Positions 1 to 5,855 of a DNA stretch of 8,692 nt are shown here, piece after piece. The stretch lies in the NCBI GenBank assembly GCA_003535395.1, contig DOHE01000234.1, positions 1-8,692 on the forward strand, read 5' to 3'. Position numbers and translations under genes: made by a program. Source of the DNA: Clostridiales bacterium. GTDB taxonomy: Bacteria; Bacillota; Clostridia; UBA8921. Each line of letters opens with the position of its first letter. The stretch's first letter is position 1. Under the pieces are notes generated by a model, which ran no database searches, was not told where the DNA came from, and saw only the letters and a program-made list of their open reading frames with translations.

Positions 1-575
1 CGGTTGCTTGCTTCGAGCAGGGAGACGGTTTTTTCCGGACCGAATTCCCAGATCCACTTATGGACCAGCCAGTCCGGAAAGGAATGATAAAGTCCAAGTT
101 TCTCCACCATATCCGGATCATCCGGGGAAGGCGATTCAAAAATCATCCTGCGCTTGTCCCGTTCGACAGCGCGAAGCACTGCATTGATGAATCCTGCAGA
201 ACGAAACATGCGGTGTTTTCTGGCAACATTCACGCTTTCATTGCAGGCAGCAGACGGAGGGACCCGGTCCATGAACAGCAGCTGGAATGCACCGGTACGC
301 AAAATCTGGAGGGTAGCCGATTCCATCCGATCTACCGGGATTTTGGAATGCAAGCCGATCACATGATCCAATGTTCTTCTCCAGCGCAAAACACCGTATA
401 CCAGTATGGATACCAGACGCCGGTCCACAGGCCGCATTTCCGGCTGTTCTGCCAGGCTTTCCCGCAAAGCCGCATGGGAAAATATTTTTTCCCTCTGCAC
501 GCACTCCAGGATCTGGAAGGCCAGATCCCTGGCCTTCGTTCCAGTACCCGGTCCGATGCTGCCCCGACCCTTCAT
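1..575 (-). CDS. rsmB: 16S rRNA (cytosine-967-C5)-methyltransferase RsmB, N-terminal part (runs off window)
   Basis: Partial gene: 191 codons plus two bases are present, and the reading frame is still open at the left edge. The translation begins MKGRGSIGPGTGTKARDLAF and carries the RNA-binding NusB-like helical domain (about residues 15-145), with typical segments DRRLVSILVYGVLRWRRTLD (51-70) and the FINAVLR helix (129-135). FPDWLVHKW (166-174) matches the linker preceding the methyltransferase domain. The SAM-binding domain and the catalytic cysteines lie outside the window, so activity cannot be judged. The family methylates C967 of 16S rRNA using SAM. The ATG at 575 is chosen because an in-frame stop lies eight codons upstream and no ATG, GTG or TTG lies between. 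It starts 4 nt after the fmt stop, so it is very probably co-transcribed and translationally coupled with def-fmt. The order def-fmt-rsmB is common in Firmicutes, which supports the call. Confidence 0.93.
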   Translation of the reverse strand, partial: MKGRGSIGPGTGTKARDLAFQILECVQREKIFSHAALRESLAEQPEMRPVDRRLVSILVYGVLRWRRTLDHVIGLHSKIPVDRMESATLQILRTGAFQLLFMDRVPPSAACNESVNVARKHRMFRSAGFINAVLRAVERDKRRMIFESPSPDDPDMVEKLGLYHSFPDWLVHKWIWEFGPEKTVSLLEASN

Positions 576-579
576 CGCT

Positions 580-1584
580 TCACTTAGCCTCGTTTCCTAA
601 AAACAGGTCCTCTTTTGCTGGATGCCCCCGCAAATAATCCCCTGTTTTCATTTTTTTTGAAGAAGCAAACTGGATCTCTTCTGCCAAAAGCCACCCGGTG
701 CCGCACCGTATCAGCAGTCCCCGGTCGTCTGCGCGGGCAACCTGCCCCGGACGCATCTTTTCCCAAACACCTGGTCCCGGCTGCTCATCCCCGGGTTTCA
801 ATTCCCGCGTTTTCCAGATCTTCATCAATCCGCGGGAGGTCATACACCAGGCTGACTGACATCCGCAAAAACCCCGAACCAGGTCATGGATCCGTGACGC
901 AGGCTGATCCCAGTTGATTCTGGCATCTTCTTTCCTTACAGGAAATGTAAGAGTGGCCCCCTCTGCCGGCTGAGGTTTTGCAATCCGTTTGATTTCTTCC
1001 CGGCTGTTCATGCCCGAAATCCGATTCATTGTTTGCTTAAGCAGCTCAGCGCTCTTTTGTGCCAAAATATCGTGCAGCCGGTCAAAGTCTATGTCCCGGT
1101 CCAGACGCATCTCATCCGTCATCAGTACATCTCCCGTATCCATGCCTTCATCCATCAGCATCGTGGTGACCCCGGTCACTTCATCCCCGCAGGCAAGGCA
1201 GCTCACAATGGGATTTGCCCCCCGGTGCCGAGGCAACAGCGATGCATGGACATTGATGCATCCCAGTCTCGGTATGTCCAGGATGCAGGGCGGAAGGATC
1301 CGTCCGAAGGCCACTGTGATAATAAAATCGGGTGCCAGGTTTTTGACGATCTCTGTAAACTCTGAAGTCCTGATTTTGTCCGGCTGGCATACAGAAAGAC
1401 CTTTCGAGACAGCATATTGCTTCACCGGGGGAGGGCAAAGCGAATAACCCCTGCCTTTGGGACTGTCGGGTCTGGTAATGACCAGGTCCCGCGCCCTTCC
1501 TTCCGAAATCAGCATCTTAAGACACGGTACTGCAAATTCAGGGGTCCCCATAAAAATGATTCCTGATTTTCCTGCTGCGCTCAT
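580..1584 (-). CDS. fmt: Methionyl-tRNA formyltransferase
   Basis: A 334-residue protein, slightly longer than the usual 310-320. It transfers a formyl group from 10-formyl-THF to Met-tRNA(fMet) in the cytosol, providing the initiator tRNA. Visible motifs: FMGTPEFAVP (11-20); RPDSPKGRG (38-46), matching the family's QPD-x-PxGRG loop; INVHASLLPRHRGANPI (110-126) with catalytic N111 and H113; and MDEGMDTGDVL (144-154) with catalytic D149. FPVRKEDARINW (214-225) leads into the C-terminal OB-like tRNA-binding domain, which contains RPGQV (278-282). The loop reads RGANPI where most family members have RGAAPI, a mild variation. The ATG overlaps the def stop as ATGA, and the AAAGGTG just upstream (inside def) is a good ribosome binding site, so translation is probably coupled to def. 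Def later removes the formyl group that Fmt adds. Confidence 0.97.
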   Translation of the reverse strand: MSAAGKSGIIFMGTPEFAVPCLKMLISEGRARDLVITRPDSPKGRGYSLCPPPVKQYAVSKGLSVCQPDKIRTSEFTEIVKNLAPDFIITVAFGRILPPCILDIPRLGCINVHASLLPRHRGANPIVSCLACGDEVTGVTTMLMDEGMDTGDVLMTDEMRLDRDIDFDRLHDILAQKSAELLKQTMNRISGMNSREEIKRIAKPQPAEGATLTFPVRKEDARINWDQPASRIHDLVRGFCGCQSAWCMTSRGLMKIWKTRELKPGDEQPGPGVWEKMRPGQVARADDRGLLIRCGTGWLLAEEIQFASSKKMKTGDYLRGHPAKEDLFLGNEAK

Positions 1585-2039
1585 TCCTCACACCTTTCAT
1601 AATTCGTCGCCTTGTCTTTATACAAAATCCCATTCAAATGATCCAGTTCATGGCAGAATACCCGGGCTTTCAAACCCTCTGCTTCGTATCTGTGCCGGTC
1701 GCCTTGAAGGTCGGATGCTTCCATTACAACTCTTGCCGGGCGCAGTACCGTGCCTTCCATCCCGGGGATGCTCAGGCATCCTTCCCGGCCTTCCTGTTCT
1801 CCCTGCTGCTTCACGATCACCGGGTTGATCATCACCAGTACCTGGCCGTCCAGTTCAGCCACAAACATCCTTTTCAGGATCCCGACCTGAGGAGCCGCCA
1901 GTCCAAGACCGTTGGCATGCCTCATGGTTTCGATCATATCTTCTGCCAGGATCCGGATTTTATCATCGATCCGGTCTACCGGCTTGGATATTTTTCTCAA
2001 TATTTCATCCCCGTCTGTGCGGATCGTTCTTCGTCCCAT
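1581..2039 (-). CDS. def: Peptide deformylase
   Basis: Metal-dependent hydrolase that removes the N-formyl group from nascent proteins at the ribosome exit. From the chosen start it is 152 residues, the usual size. All three family motifs are present: GLGLAAPQ (44-51), EGCLS (86-90, metal ligand C88) and HELDH (130-134, ligands H130 and H134, catalytic E131). The frame is open to position 2099, but the ATG at 2039 is preferred. It follows a strong ribosome binding site GGGGAGGA at 2045-2052 with 5-nt spacing, and the protein then begins MGRRTIRTDGDEILRK, matching the normal deformylase N-terminus. The extra 20 residues of the longer reading do not look like the family. A promoter lies about 70 nt upstream, so def probably heads the def-fmt-rsmB unit. 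Its TGA overlaps the fmt ATG. Confidence 0.97.
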   Translation of the reverse strand: MGRRTIRTDGDEILRKISKPVDRIDDKIRILAEDMIETMRHANGLGLAAPQVGILKRMFVAELDGQVLVMINPVIVKQQGEQEGREGCLSIPGMEGTVLRPARVVMEASDLQGDRHRYEAEGLKARVFCHELDHLNGILYKDKATNYERCEE

Positions 2040-2044
2040 CCAAA

Positions 2045-2052
2045 TCCTCCCC
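2045..2052 (-). promoter_or_regulatory. Ribosome binding site of def (decides the start)
   Basis: GGGGAGGA read on the minus strand, 5 nt before the ATG at 2039. It supports the shorter def protein over the 20-residue longer alternative. Confidence 0.8.
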
Positions 2053-2109
2053 ACCCGGGCCGCAGATGCCCGTTGTCTGACCATGATGTAAAAAAACACC
2101 GGCCTTTAT

Positions 2110-2138
2110 ATTATATACAACCCGGCATAACAAAACAA
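2110..2138 (-). promoter_or_regulatory. Predicted sigma-A promoter for def-fmt-rsmB
   Basis: On the minus strand, -35 TTGTTT (2133-2138), a 17-bp spacer, and a perfect -10 TATAAT (2110-2115). Transcription would start near 2103, giving a leader of about 64 nt before the def ATG. The -35 matches the consensus only in TTG, but the consensus -10 and ideal spacing make the site plausible. It would let def-fmt-rsmB be expressed independently of priA upstream. Confidence 0.65.
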
Positions 2139-2148
2139 TGACCTGCGA

Positions 2149-2177
2149 CCCGGACCCACCCGGACCCACCCGGACCA
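2149..2177 (-). repeat. 10-bp G-rich tandem repeat with G-quadruplex potential
   Basis: On the plus strand the unit cggacccacc occurs at 2151-2160 and 2161-2170, followed by a partial copy at 2171-2176 and preceded by a partial one. Read on the minus (coding) strand this gives five GGG runs between 2149 and 2171, separated by loops of 3, 1, 3 and 1 nt, which fits the classical four-run G-quadruplex pattern. It lies between the priA stop and the def promoter, ending 10 bp before the -35 element. Whether it folds in DNA, in readthrough RNA, or not at all cannot be told from sequence. Confidence 0.75.
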
Positions 2178-2187
2178 CACGAACTCC

Positions 2188-2204
2188 CTGAACCGATAGT
2201 TCAG
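2188..2204 (-). other. Small hairpin spanning the priA stop codon
   Basis: CTGAAC, a 5-nt loop, GTTCAG: a perfect 6-bp inverted repeat that includes the priA TGA (2201-2203). No U-run follows, so it is not a normal intrinsic terminator. An alternative pairing GAACT with AGTTC slightly downstream would exclude it. It may be a weak 3'-end structure of the priA mRNA or chance. Confidence 0.35.
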
Positions 2205-4474
2205 TACATATTCAGGGGATGGATATCGATGCTCACCTGGATGTCCTTGTTTCGGGTGACCTTCCGTTTTCCGTCTTCCAGCTTGGTCAGTGTCGGCAGC
2301 AGCCGGTCGAGGTCATGAAATTTAAGGATGATCCTCCATCGGTAACTTAACTTGATTTTTGCAATGGGTGCCCGGGCAGGACCAAGCACATTGGAACATG
2401 ATCCCGATATATTCCCGGTTGCCGTCTGACATTCGGATTTCAGCCAGGCTGCTACCCGGACAGCGGCGTCATAAACATCCCTGTCATTCGTTCCGCCGAT
2501 GTTCAGGCATGCGATCCGGCAATACGGAGGGTAATCCAGGACTTGCCGCATCCGGATCTCCTGGTTGTAAAAGCTTTCATAATCCTGGCGGCTGGCCATC
2601 CCGATGCAGTAATTGTCTACATCATAGGCCTGGAGTACTACTCTTCCCCGCACAAGCCCCCGCCCTGCCCTGCCTGCAACCTGAGTGATCAGCTGGAAAG
2701 TCCGCTCAGAAGCCAGGTATTCCCCTGTATTCAGCATGCTGTCAGCAGCGAGCACTCCCACCAGGCTCACCCCGGAAAGATCATGTCCCTTGGCGATCAT
2801 CTGGGTTCCAATAAGGATATCGATGGATTCCTCCCTGAAGCGGCGCAGGATCTCCTCATGAGAATCCCTGCCCGCGGTGGTATCTGCATCCATGCGCAGC
2901 GATGTAAAACCCGGCAGCAGATCATTGACTTCCTGTTCGATCCGCTGCGTGCCGGTCCCAAAATTATGCAAATCCAATCCTCTGCATCGCGGGCAAACAT
3001 CCGGTCTTCGAACCGTATAACCGCAATAATGGCAGATGACACGATCCCCTTTCAGGTGATAGGTCATGGAAACACTGCAGGAGGGGCATCTCATTGTATA
3101 TCCGCAATCCCGGCACAGAAGGAAGGAGGAATATCCCCTCCGGTTCAAAAAAAGAAGAGTCTGTCCTTTGGCCTGTTTGACTGCCTGAATTTCTTTGATC
3201 AGACACCGGCTGAACAGGGTTTTGTTGCCGTCTTTGATTTCTTCCCGCATATCTATGGTGATCACTTCAGGAAGATCAAGAGAATTTGCCCTTTGCTGCA
3301 TTTTTAAAAGTAGCAGGTTTCCCTTAAGGGCATTCCAGTATGTTTCCACGGAAGGAGTCGCAGATCCAAGCACCAGCAGGGCTCCCCTGCGTCTGCATCT
3401 CTCCCGGGCAATCTCTGTCGCATGGTATCTTGGAATTGACTCCGATTTATAGGATGTTTCGTGCTCCTCATCGATGACCACCAGGCCCAGATCAGGCAAT
3501 GGAGCAAACACAGCGGATCGGGCTCCTACCACGATCTTAACCTTTCCATCTCTGGCCAGTTTCCACTGATCATTTCTTTCCCCGGCGGAAAGTCTGCTGT
3601 GCATCACCGCTACCATAGGACCAAACCTGGCTTTGAATCTTTCTGTCATTTGTGGAGTTAATGCGATCTCCGGCACCAGGACGATGGAAGAAAAACCCTT
3701 CTCCAAAGCTTTTGCGATCAGCTGCAGATAAACTTCGGTTTTACCGCTGCCTGTAATGCCATGGATGAGATACTCCCGGGCCTGTCCGCTTCCAACGCAC
3801 GGAAGGATTGCCTCCAGGACCAATTTCTGATCCCGGGTGGGTGCCTGGGGAAAGGTAGGCGCAATGGTTCTGTGGTCAAAGGGATCCCGGATCACTTCCC
3901 TTGGAAACAGGTTGATATACCCTTTTTTCTCCAGTGTTTTGAGCACGGATGCAGAAACACCCGCCATCCGGGTAAGTTCATGGACTTTTTCAAACGGCAC
4001 ATCCAGCAGAAGCTGGAGCAGGCGGATCTGCTGGATCATACGGATCCGGTTCCCACTGATTTCAGAAAGCACAACTTCCCGGGGAAGGGCCAGCGAGGCA
4101 CAGCGCACTGTTTTGGCTCGGGTTTTCTCTGAAAGGGTGCCGGGCACCATGCAGCGGATCACATCCCCGTAGCTGCAGATGTAACGATTTTTCATCCATT
4201 CCAGCAATGCCAGCATGTCAGGCACTAGCAGCGGTTCTTTTTCCTGCAGTGGATCCAGGGTTTTAAGACCGTTTAAGCCGGATGGATCTTGCGGGCATAT
4301 GTCACGGACCCCAAGAACATAAGCGGTTCGGCGGTTTCGTGGCCCGAAAGGCACCTTCACCCGGTGCCCGGACTTTAGGATCTCCTCCGACTCCCGGGGC
4401 ACGAGATAGGTGTATTTTTTATCATAAGTACGTGCCGCATCTGACAGCACGACATCAGCGATCTTGACGGACAA
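2201..4474 (-). CDS. priA: Primosomal protein N' (replication restart helicase PriA)
   Basis: A 757-residue superfamily 2 DNA helicase that recognises stalled or repaired replication forks and starts reloading of the replicative helicase. In order: N-terminal DNA-binding domain with VKVPFGPRNRRTAYVLG (39-55); Walker A GITGSGKT (239-246); Walker B DEEH (335-338); GSATPS (370-375); a zinc-binding insert with all eight cysteines (C454, C457, C463, C466, C481, C484, C494, C497); GTQMIAKGHD (556-565); and the helicase motif QVAGRAGR (598-605). Length lies between E. coli (732) and B. subtilis (about 805), so it looks complete and active. The start is a TTG at 4474. A TAA stop sits immediately upstream in frame, and the next candidates (GTG or CTG at codons 9-10) would remove the conserved first strand. 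It begins 17 nt after the P-loop gene and is probably transcribed with it from the promoter at 4941-4969. Confidence 0.97.
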   Translation of the reverse strand: MSVKIADVVLSDAARTYDKKYTYLVPRESEEILKSGHRVKVPFGPRNRRTAYVLGVRDICPQDPSGLNGLKTLDPLQEKEPLLVPDMLALLEWMKNRYICSYGDVIRCMVPGTLSEKTRAKTVRCASLALPREVVLSEISGNRIRMIQQIRLLQLLLDVPFEKVHELTRMAGVSASVLKTLEKKGYINLFPREVIRDPFDHRTIAPTFPQAPTRDQKLVLEAILPCVGSGQAREYLIHGITGSGKTEVYLQLIAKALEKGFSSIVLVPEIALTPQMTERFKARFGPMVAVMHSRLSAGERNDQWKLARDGKVKIVVGARSAVFAPLPDLGLVVIDEEHETSYKSESIPRYHATEIARERCRRRGALLVLGSATPSVETYWNALKGNLLLLKMQQRANSLDLPEVITIDMREEIKDGNKTLFSRCLIKEIQAVKQAKGQTLLFLNRRGYSSFLLCRDCGYTMRCPSCSVSMTYHLKGDRVICHYCGYTVRRPDVCPRCRGLDLHNFGTGTQRIEQEVNDLLPGFTSLRMDADTTAGRDSHEEILRRFREESIDILIGTQMIAKGHDLSGVSLVGVLAADSMLNTGEYLASERTFQLITQVAGRAGRGLVRGRVVLQAYDVDNYCIGMASRQDYESFYNQEIRMRQVLDYPPYCRIACLNIGGTNDRDVYDAAVRVAAWLKSECQTATGNISGSCSNVLGPARAPIAKIKLSYRWRIILKFHDLDRLLPTLTKLEDGKRKVTRNKDIQVSIDIHPLNMY

Positions 4475-4491
4475 TTAAGACACCGGGCCTT

Positions 4492-4899
4492 TCAAACATA
4501 TCTGGAAAGGCTTTCGGGGAGAACTTCACTGTCTGTGTTGATGCTGAAATAGAAATCAATTCCGAATTTGGAAGAAACAGAATCCAGTATTTGAAAAAAG
4601 GAAGAGAGGGATTCCAGGGGTTCCTTGACAAAATATGTGAGACCGTCAACAAATATACTGTCGATATCATAATTTTCAGCGATGAGGCCAGAGGTAAAAC
4701 CAAGAAAGGATTCAATACTTTTAACAGGGAATTCGGAAATGTTCACAAAACGGATCTCGTGCTTGAGTTTGTACATCAGGTCGTTGTCATCATCAATAAA
4801 TACTACATCTCCCTTGCTGGCCCCGATCAGTCCATTCGCCGTCTCCACCATAATCTTTGACTTCCCGGTGCCTTTTTTGCCATAAAAGATCTTTACCAT
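4492..4899 (-). CDS. Small P-loop NTPase of unknown function, upstream of priA
   Basis: A 135-residue protein with one recognisable motif, a clean Walker A GKKGTGKS (7-14) right at the N-terminus. A hydrophobic strand ending in aspartate, IDSIFVDG (79-86), is a likely Walker B. DVVFID (31-36) and FYFSIN (116-121) look like further core strands. There is no signal peptide or membrane segment, and no Arg-finger or DNA-binding domain is obvious. I recall similar short proteins in Clostridia, sometimes labelled 'twitching motility PilT' or 'ATP-binding protein', but PilT's His box and Asp box motifs are absent, so that name is not justified. Base composition is unlike its neighbours: three 60-base lines inside the gene count about 33-42% GC, against about 52% in a priA line. 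It has its own promoter and lies 17 nt before priA, which suggests shared expression with PriA. A direct link with fork restart is inference only. The ATG at 4899 is preceded by GGGGAG with 10-nt spacing. Confidence 0.85.
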   Translation of the reverse strand: MVKIFYGKKGTGKSKIMVETANGLIGASKGDVVFIDDDNDLMYKLKHEIRFVNISEFPVKSIESFLGFTSGLIAENYDIDSIFVDGLTYFVKEPLESLSSFFQILDSVSSKFGIDFYFSINTDSEVLPESLSRYV

Positions 4900-4940
4900 G
4901 GTACATCAGCTCCCCTCTCCCCAAGATGAATGTCACTTAT

Positions 4941-4969
4941 ATTATAGCCATTCCATTCCAGGGATTCAA
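4941..4969 (-). promoter_or_regulatory. Strong predicted sigma-A promoter for the P-loop gene and priA
   Basis: On the minus strand, -35 TTGAAT (4964-4969), a 17-bp spacer, and -10 TATAAT (4941-4946). This is the best promoter-like sequence in the window. Transcription would start near 4934, leaving a leader of about 35 nt that contains two purine-rich GGGGAG segments (4910-4922). No terminator is visible between the ssb-like gene and this promoter, so readthrough from upstream may add to it. Confidence 0.75.
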
Positions 4970-4978
4970 CCTGTATTT

Positions 4979-5011
4979 GCTCAAGCTGTGCTCAAGCTGT
5001 GCTCAAGCTGC
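4979..5011. repeat. Three tandem 11-bp repeats just upstream of the P-loop/priA promoter
   Basis: The unit gctcaagctgt occurs three times in a row on the plus strand (4979-4989, 4990-5000, 5001-5011), the last copy differing only in its final base. The array ends 9 bp before the -35 hexamer. The 11-bp period is close to one helical turn, so a protein binding each copy would sit on one face of the DNA. It may equally be a slippage product. Confidence 0.85.
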
Positions 5012-5043
5012 TAAGGAAGACTGGAGAGTAGGCGCCAGGAGCG

Positions 5044-5718
5044 TTACGGCAATTCCAGGCGCGCGATGGAAACTTCATATGCGGTGCGGACAACTGTTTC
5101 ATTATCCGGGGTCTTCTTTTGATACTGACGGCTTTGGATTCTGCCCCAAACACGCATGTTGGTTCCGGTCTTCAGTTTTTCACAATACCTGGCGTTCCTG
5201 CCCCAGGCAATGCAGGGAATATAATCGGACTTGTTGTAAGACCGGTTCACAGCCAGCAGGATATCGGCGATCTCGCGGCCGAAGGGAGTCATCCGGTAAA
5301 CAGGGGGTTTGCAGATATAACCATCCAGGAAAACGGAATTAATGCCCTGCAACGGCTCCCCCTCCGGCAAAAAATGGGCATCTCTTGCAAACACCGTCAG
5401 CATCAGTTTATGAGAGTCGATGGAGGAAATATTGTTGTAGGAACGGAACTGACCGGTGATCGATATGACTTTTCCCGGCTGCAAACATCCAGGGTCTGGC
5501 AGAAGGCGTTCTGAATACATCACGGGGATCCGGTCGCTCTGCTCACTTAAGCGGGGAATGGAAAGCATCAGGATATAAAATTTTTCACTGTATACTTCAT
5601 GGCTGAATACACTGGAACTCTCGATAATGCCGGCCAGGGAAACCTGGTTTGTCTCCCTCGTCTGCTTCTCCTGCTCTTCATTGCTCTGATGACTATTATT
5701 TGTATCTTCCGGGATCAT
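5044..5718 (-). CDS. Single-stranded DNA-binding protein-like protein with two OB folds
   Basis: A 224-residue protein. Residues 1-24 are polar and likely disordered. A first, diverged OB fold runs from about 25 to 116 (NQVSLAGIIES at 24-34, VISITGQFRSYN at 84-95). A second, classical SSB-type OB fold covers about 127-223: NSVFLDGYICKPPVYRMTPF (127-146), ADILLAVNRS (151-160), YIPCIAWGRNARY (166-178), MRVWGRIQSRQYQ (188-200) and YEVSIARLEL (214-223). The protein ends right after the second fold, with no glycine-rich tail and no acidic DDIPF-like tip, so it cannot recruit partners the way housekeeping SSB does. The architecture recalls PriB or the two-OB SSBs of some lineages. It is probably an accessory SSB rather than the main one, since the usual ssb sits between rpsF and rpsR. 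It lies upstream of the P-loop gene and priA and downstream of recO. The ATG at 5718 follows AGGAG at a long 12-nt spacing. Confidence 0.88.
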   Translation of the reverse strand: MIPEDTNNSHQSNEEQEKQTRETNQVSLAGIIESSSVFSHEVYSEKFYILMLSIPRLSEQSDRIPVMYSERLLPDPGCLQPGKVISITGQFRSYNNISSIDSHKLMLTVFARDAHFLPEGEPLQGINSVFLDGYICKPPVYRMTPFGREIADILLAVNRSYNKSDYIPCIAWGRNARYCEKLKTGTNMRVWGRIQSRQYQKKTPDNETVVRTAYEVSIARLELP

Positions 5719-5798
5719 GTATGTACCGCACTCCTCTCAGGCGATCCGGTTGGTTGGAGTTTATCCAGTGTAAAATGTATGACGATGATCTGAAAAAT

Positions 5799-5827
5799 AG
5801 AATACAACAACCCGGAAGCAATTACAA
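5799..5827 (-). promoter_or_regulatory. Possible promoter for the ssb-like gene
   Basis: On the minus strand, -35 TTGTAA (5822-5827), a 17-bp spacer, and -10 TATTCT (5799-5804), each matching four of six consensus bases. An alternative pair lies inside the repeat array: TTGTAG (5844-5849), a 17-bp spacer, and TGTAAT (5821-5826), with a better -10. Either way the repeats at 5823-5855 supply promoter bases. The gene may also be read from recO without a promoter of its own. Confidence 0.4.
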
Positions 5828-5855
5828 TACTTCTATAATACTTCTACAATACTTC
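5823..5855. repeat. Three tandem 11-bp repeats at the end of the Mur-like gene
   Basis: On the minus strand GAAGTATTGTA, GAAGTATTATA, GAAGTATTGTA: three adjacent 11-bp units differing at one position. On the plus strand they occupy 5823-5833, 5834-5844 and 5845-5855. The first unit in the direction of transcription encodes the last residues and most of the stop codon of the Mur-like protein. The last overlaps the possible -35 of the ssb-like gene. Confidence 0.85.

Noticed and set aside
60..587. Open frame of 175 codons on the plus strand at the left edge
   Set aside because: It is the antisense shadow of rsmB, whose minus-strand translation gives the NusB-like domain.
2040..2099. Longer def protein starting at 2099
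   Set aside because: The added residues do not match deformylases, and the strong ribosome binding site at 2045-2052 serves the ATG at 2039.
2543..3307. Open frame of 254 codons on the plus strand
   Set aside because: It lies entirely inside priA on the opposite strand. The priA frame has every helicase motif, and the plus-strand translation shows no domain and no ribosome binding site.
4492..4899. Naming the P-loop protein PilT (twitching motility)
   Set aside because: Only a Walker A motif is shared. The PilT Asp and His boxes and its size (about 340 residues) are missing, and no pilus gene is nearby.
5719..5822. Riboswitch or structured leader before the ssb-like gene
   Set aside because: The roughly 100-nt stretch has no conserved riboswitch core that I recognise and no terminator or anti-terminator pair.
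4979..5855. Short repeats considered as a CRISPR array
   Set aside because: Units of 11 bp are directly adjacent, with no spacers, and no cas gene is present.
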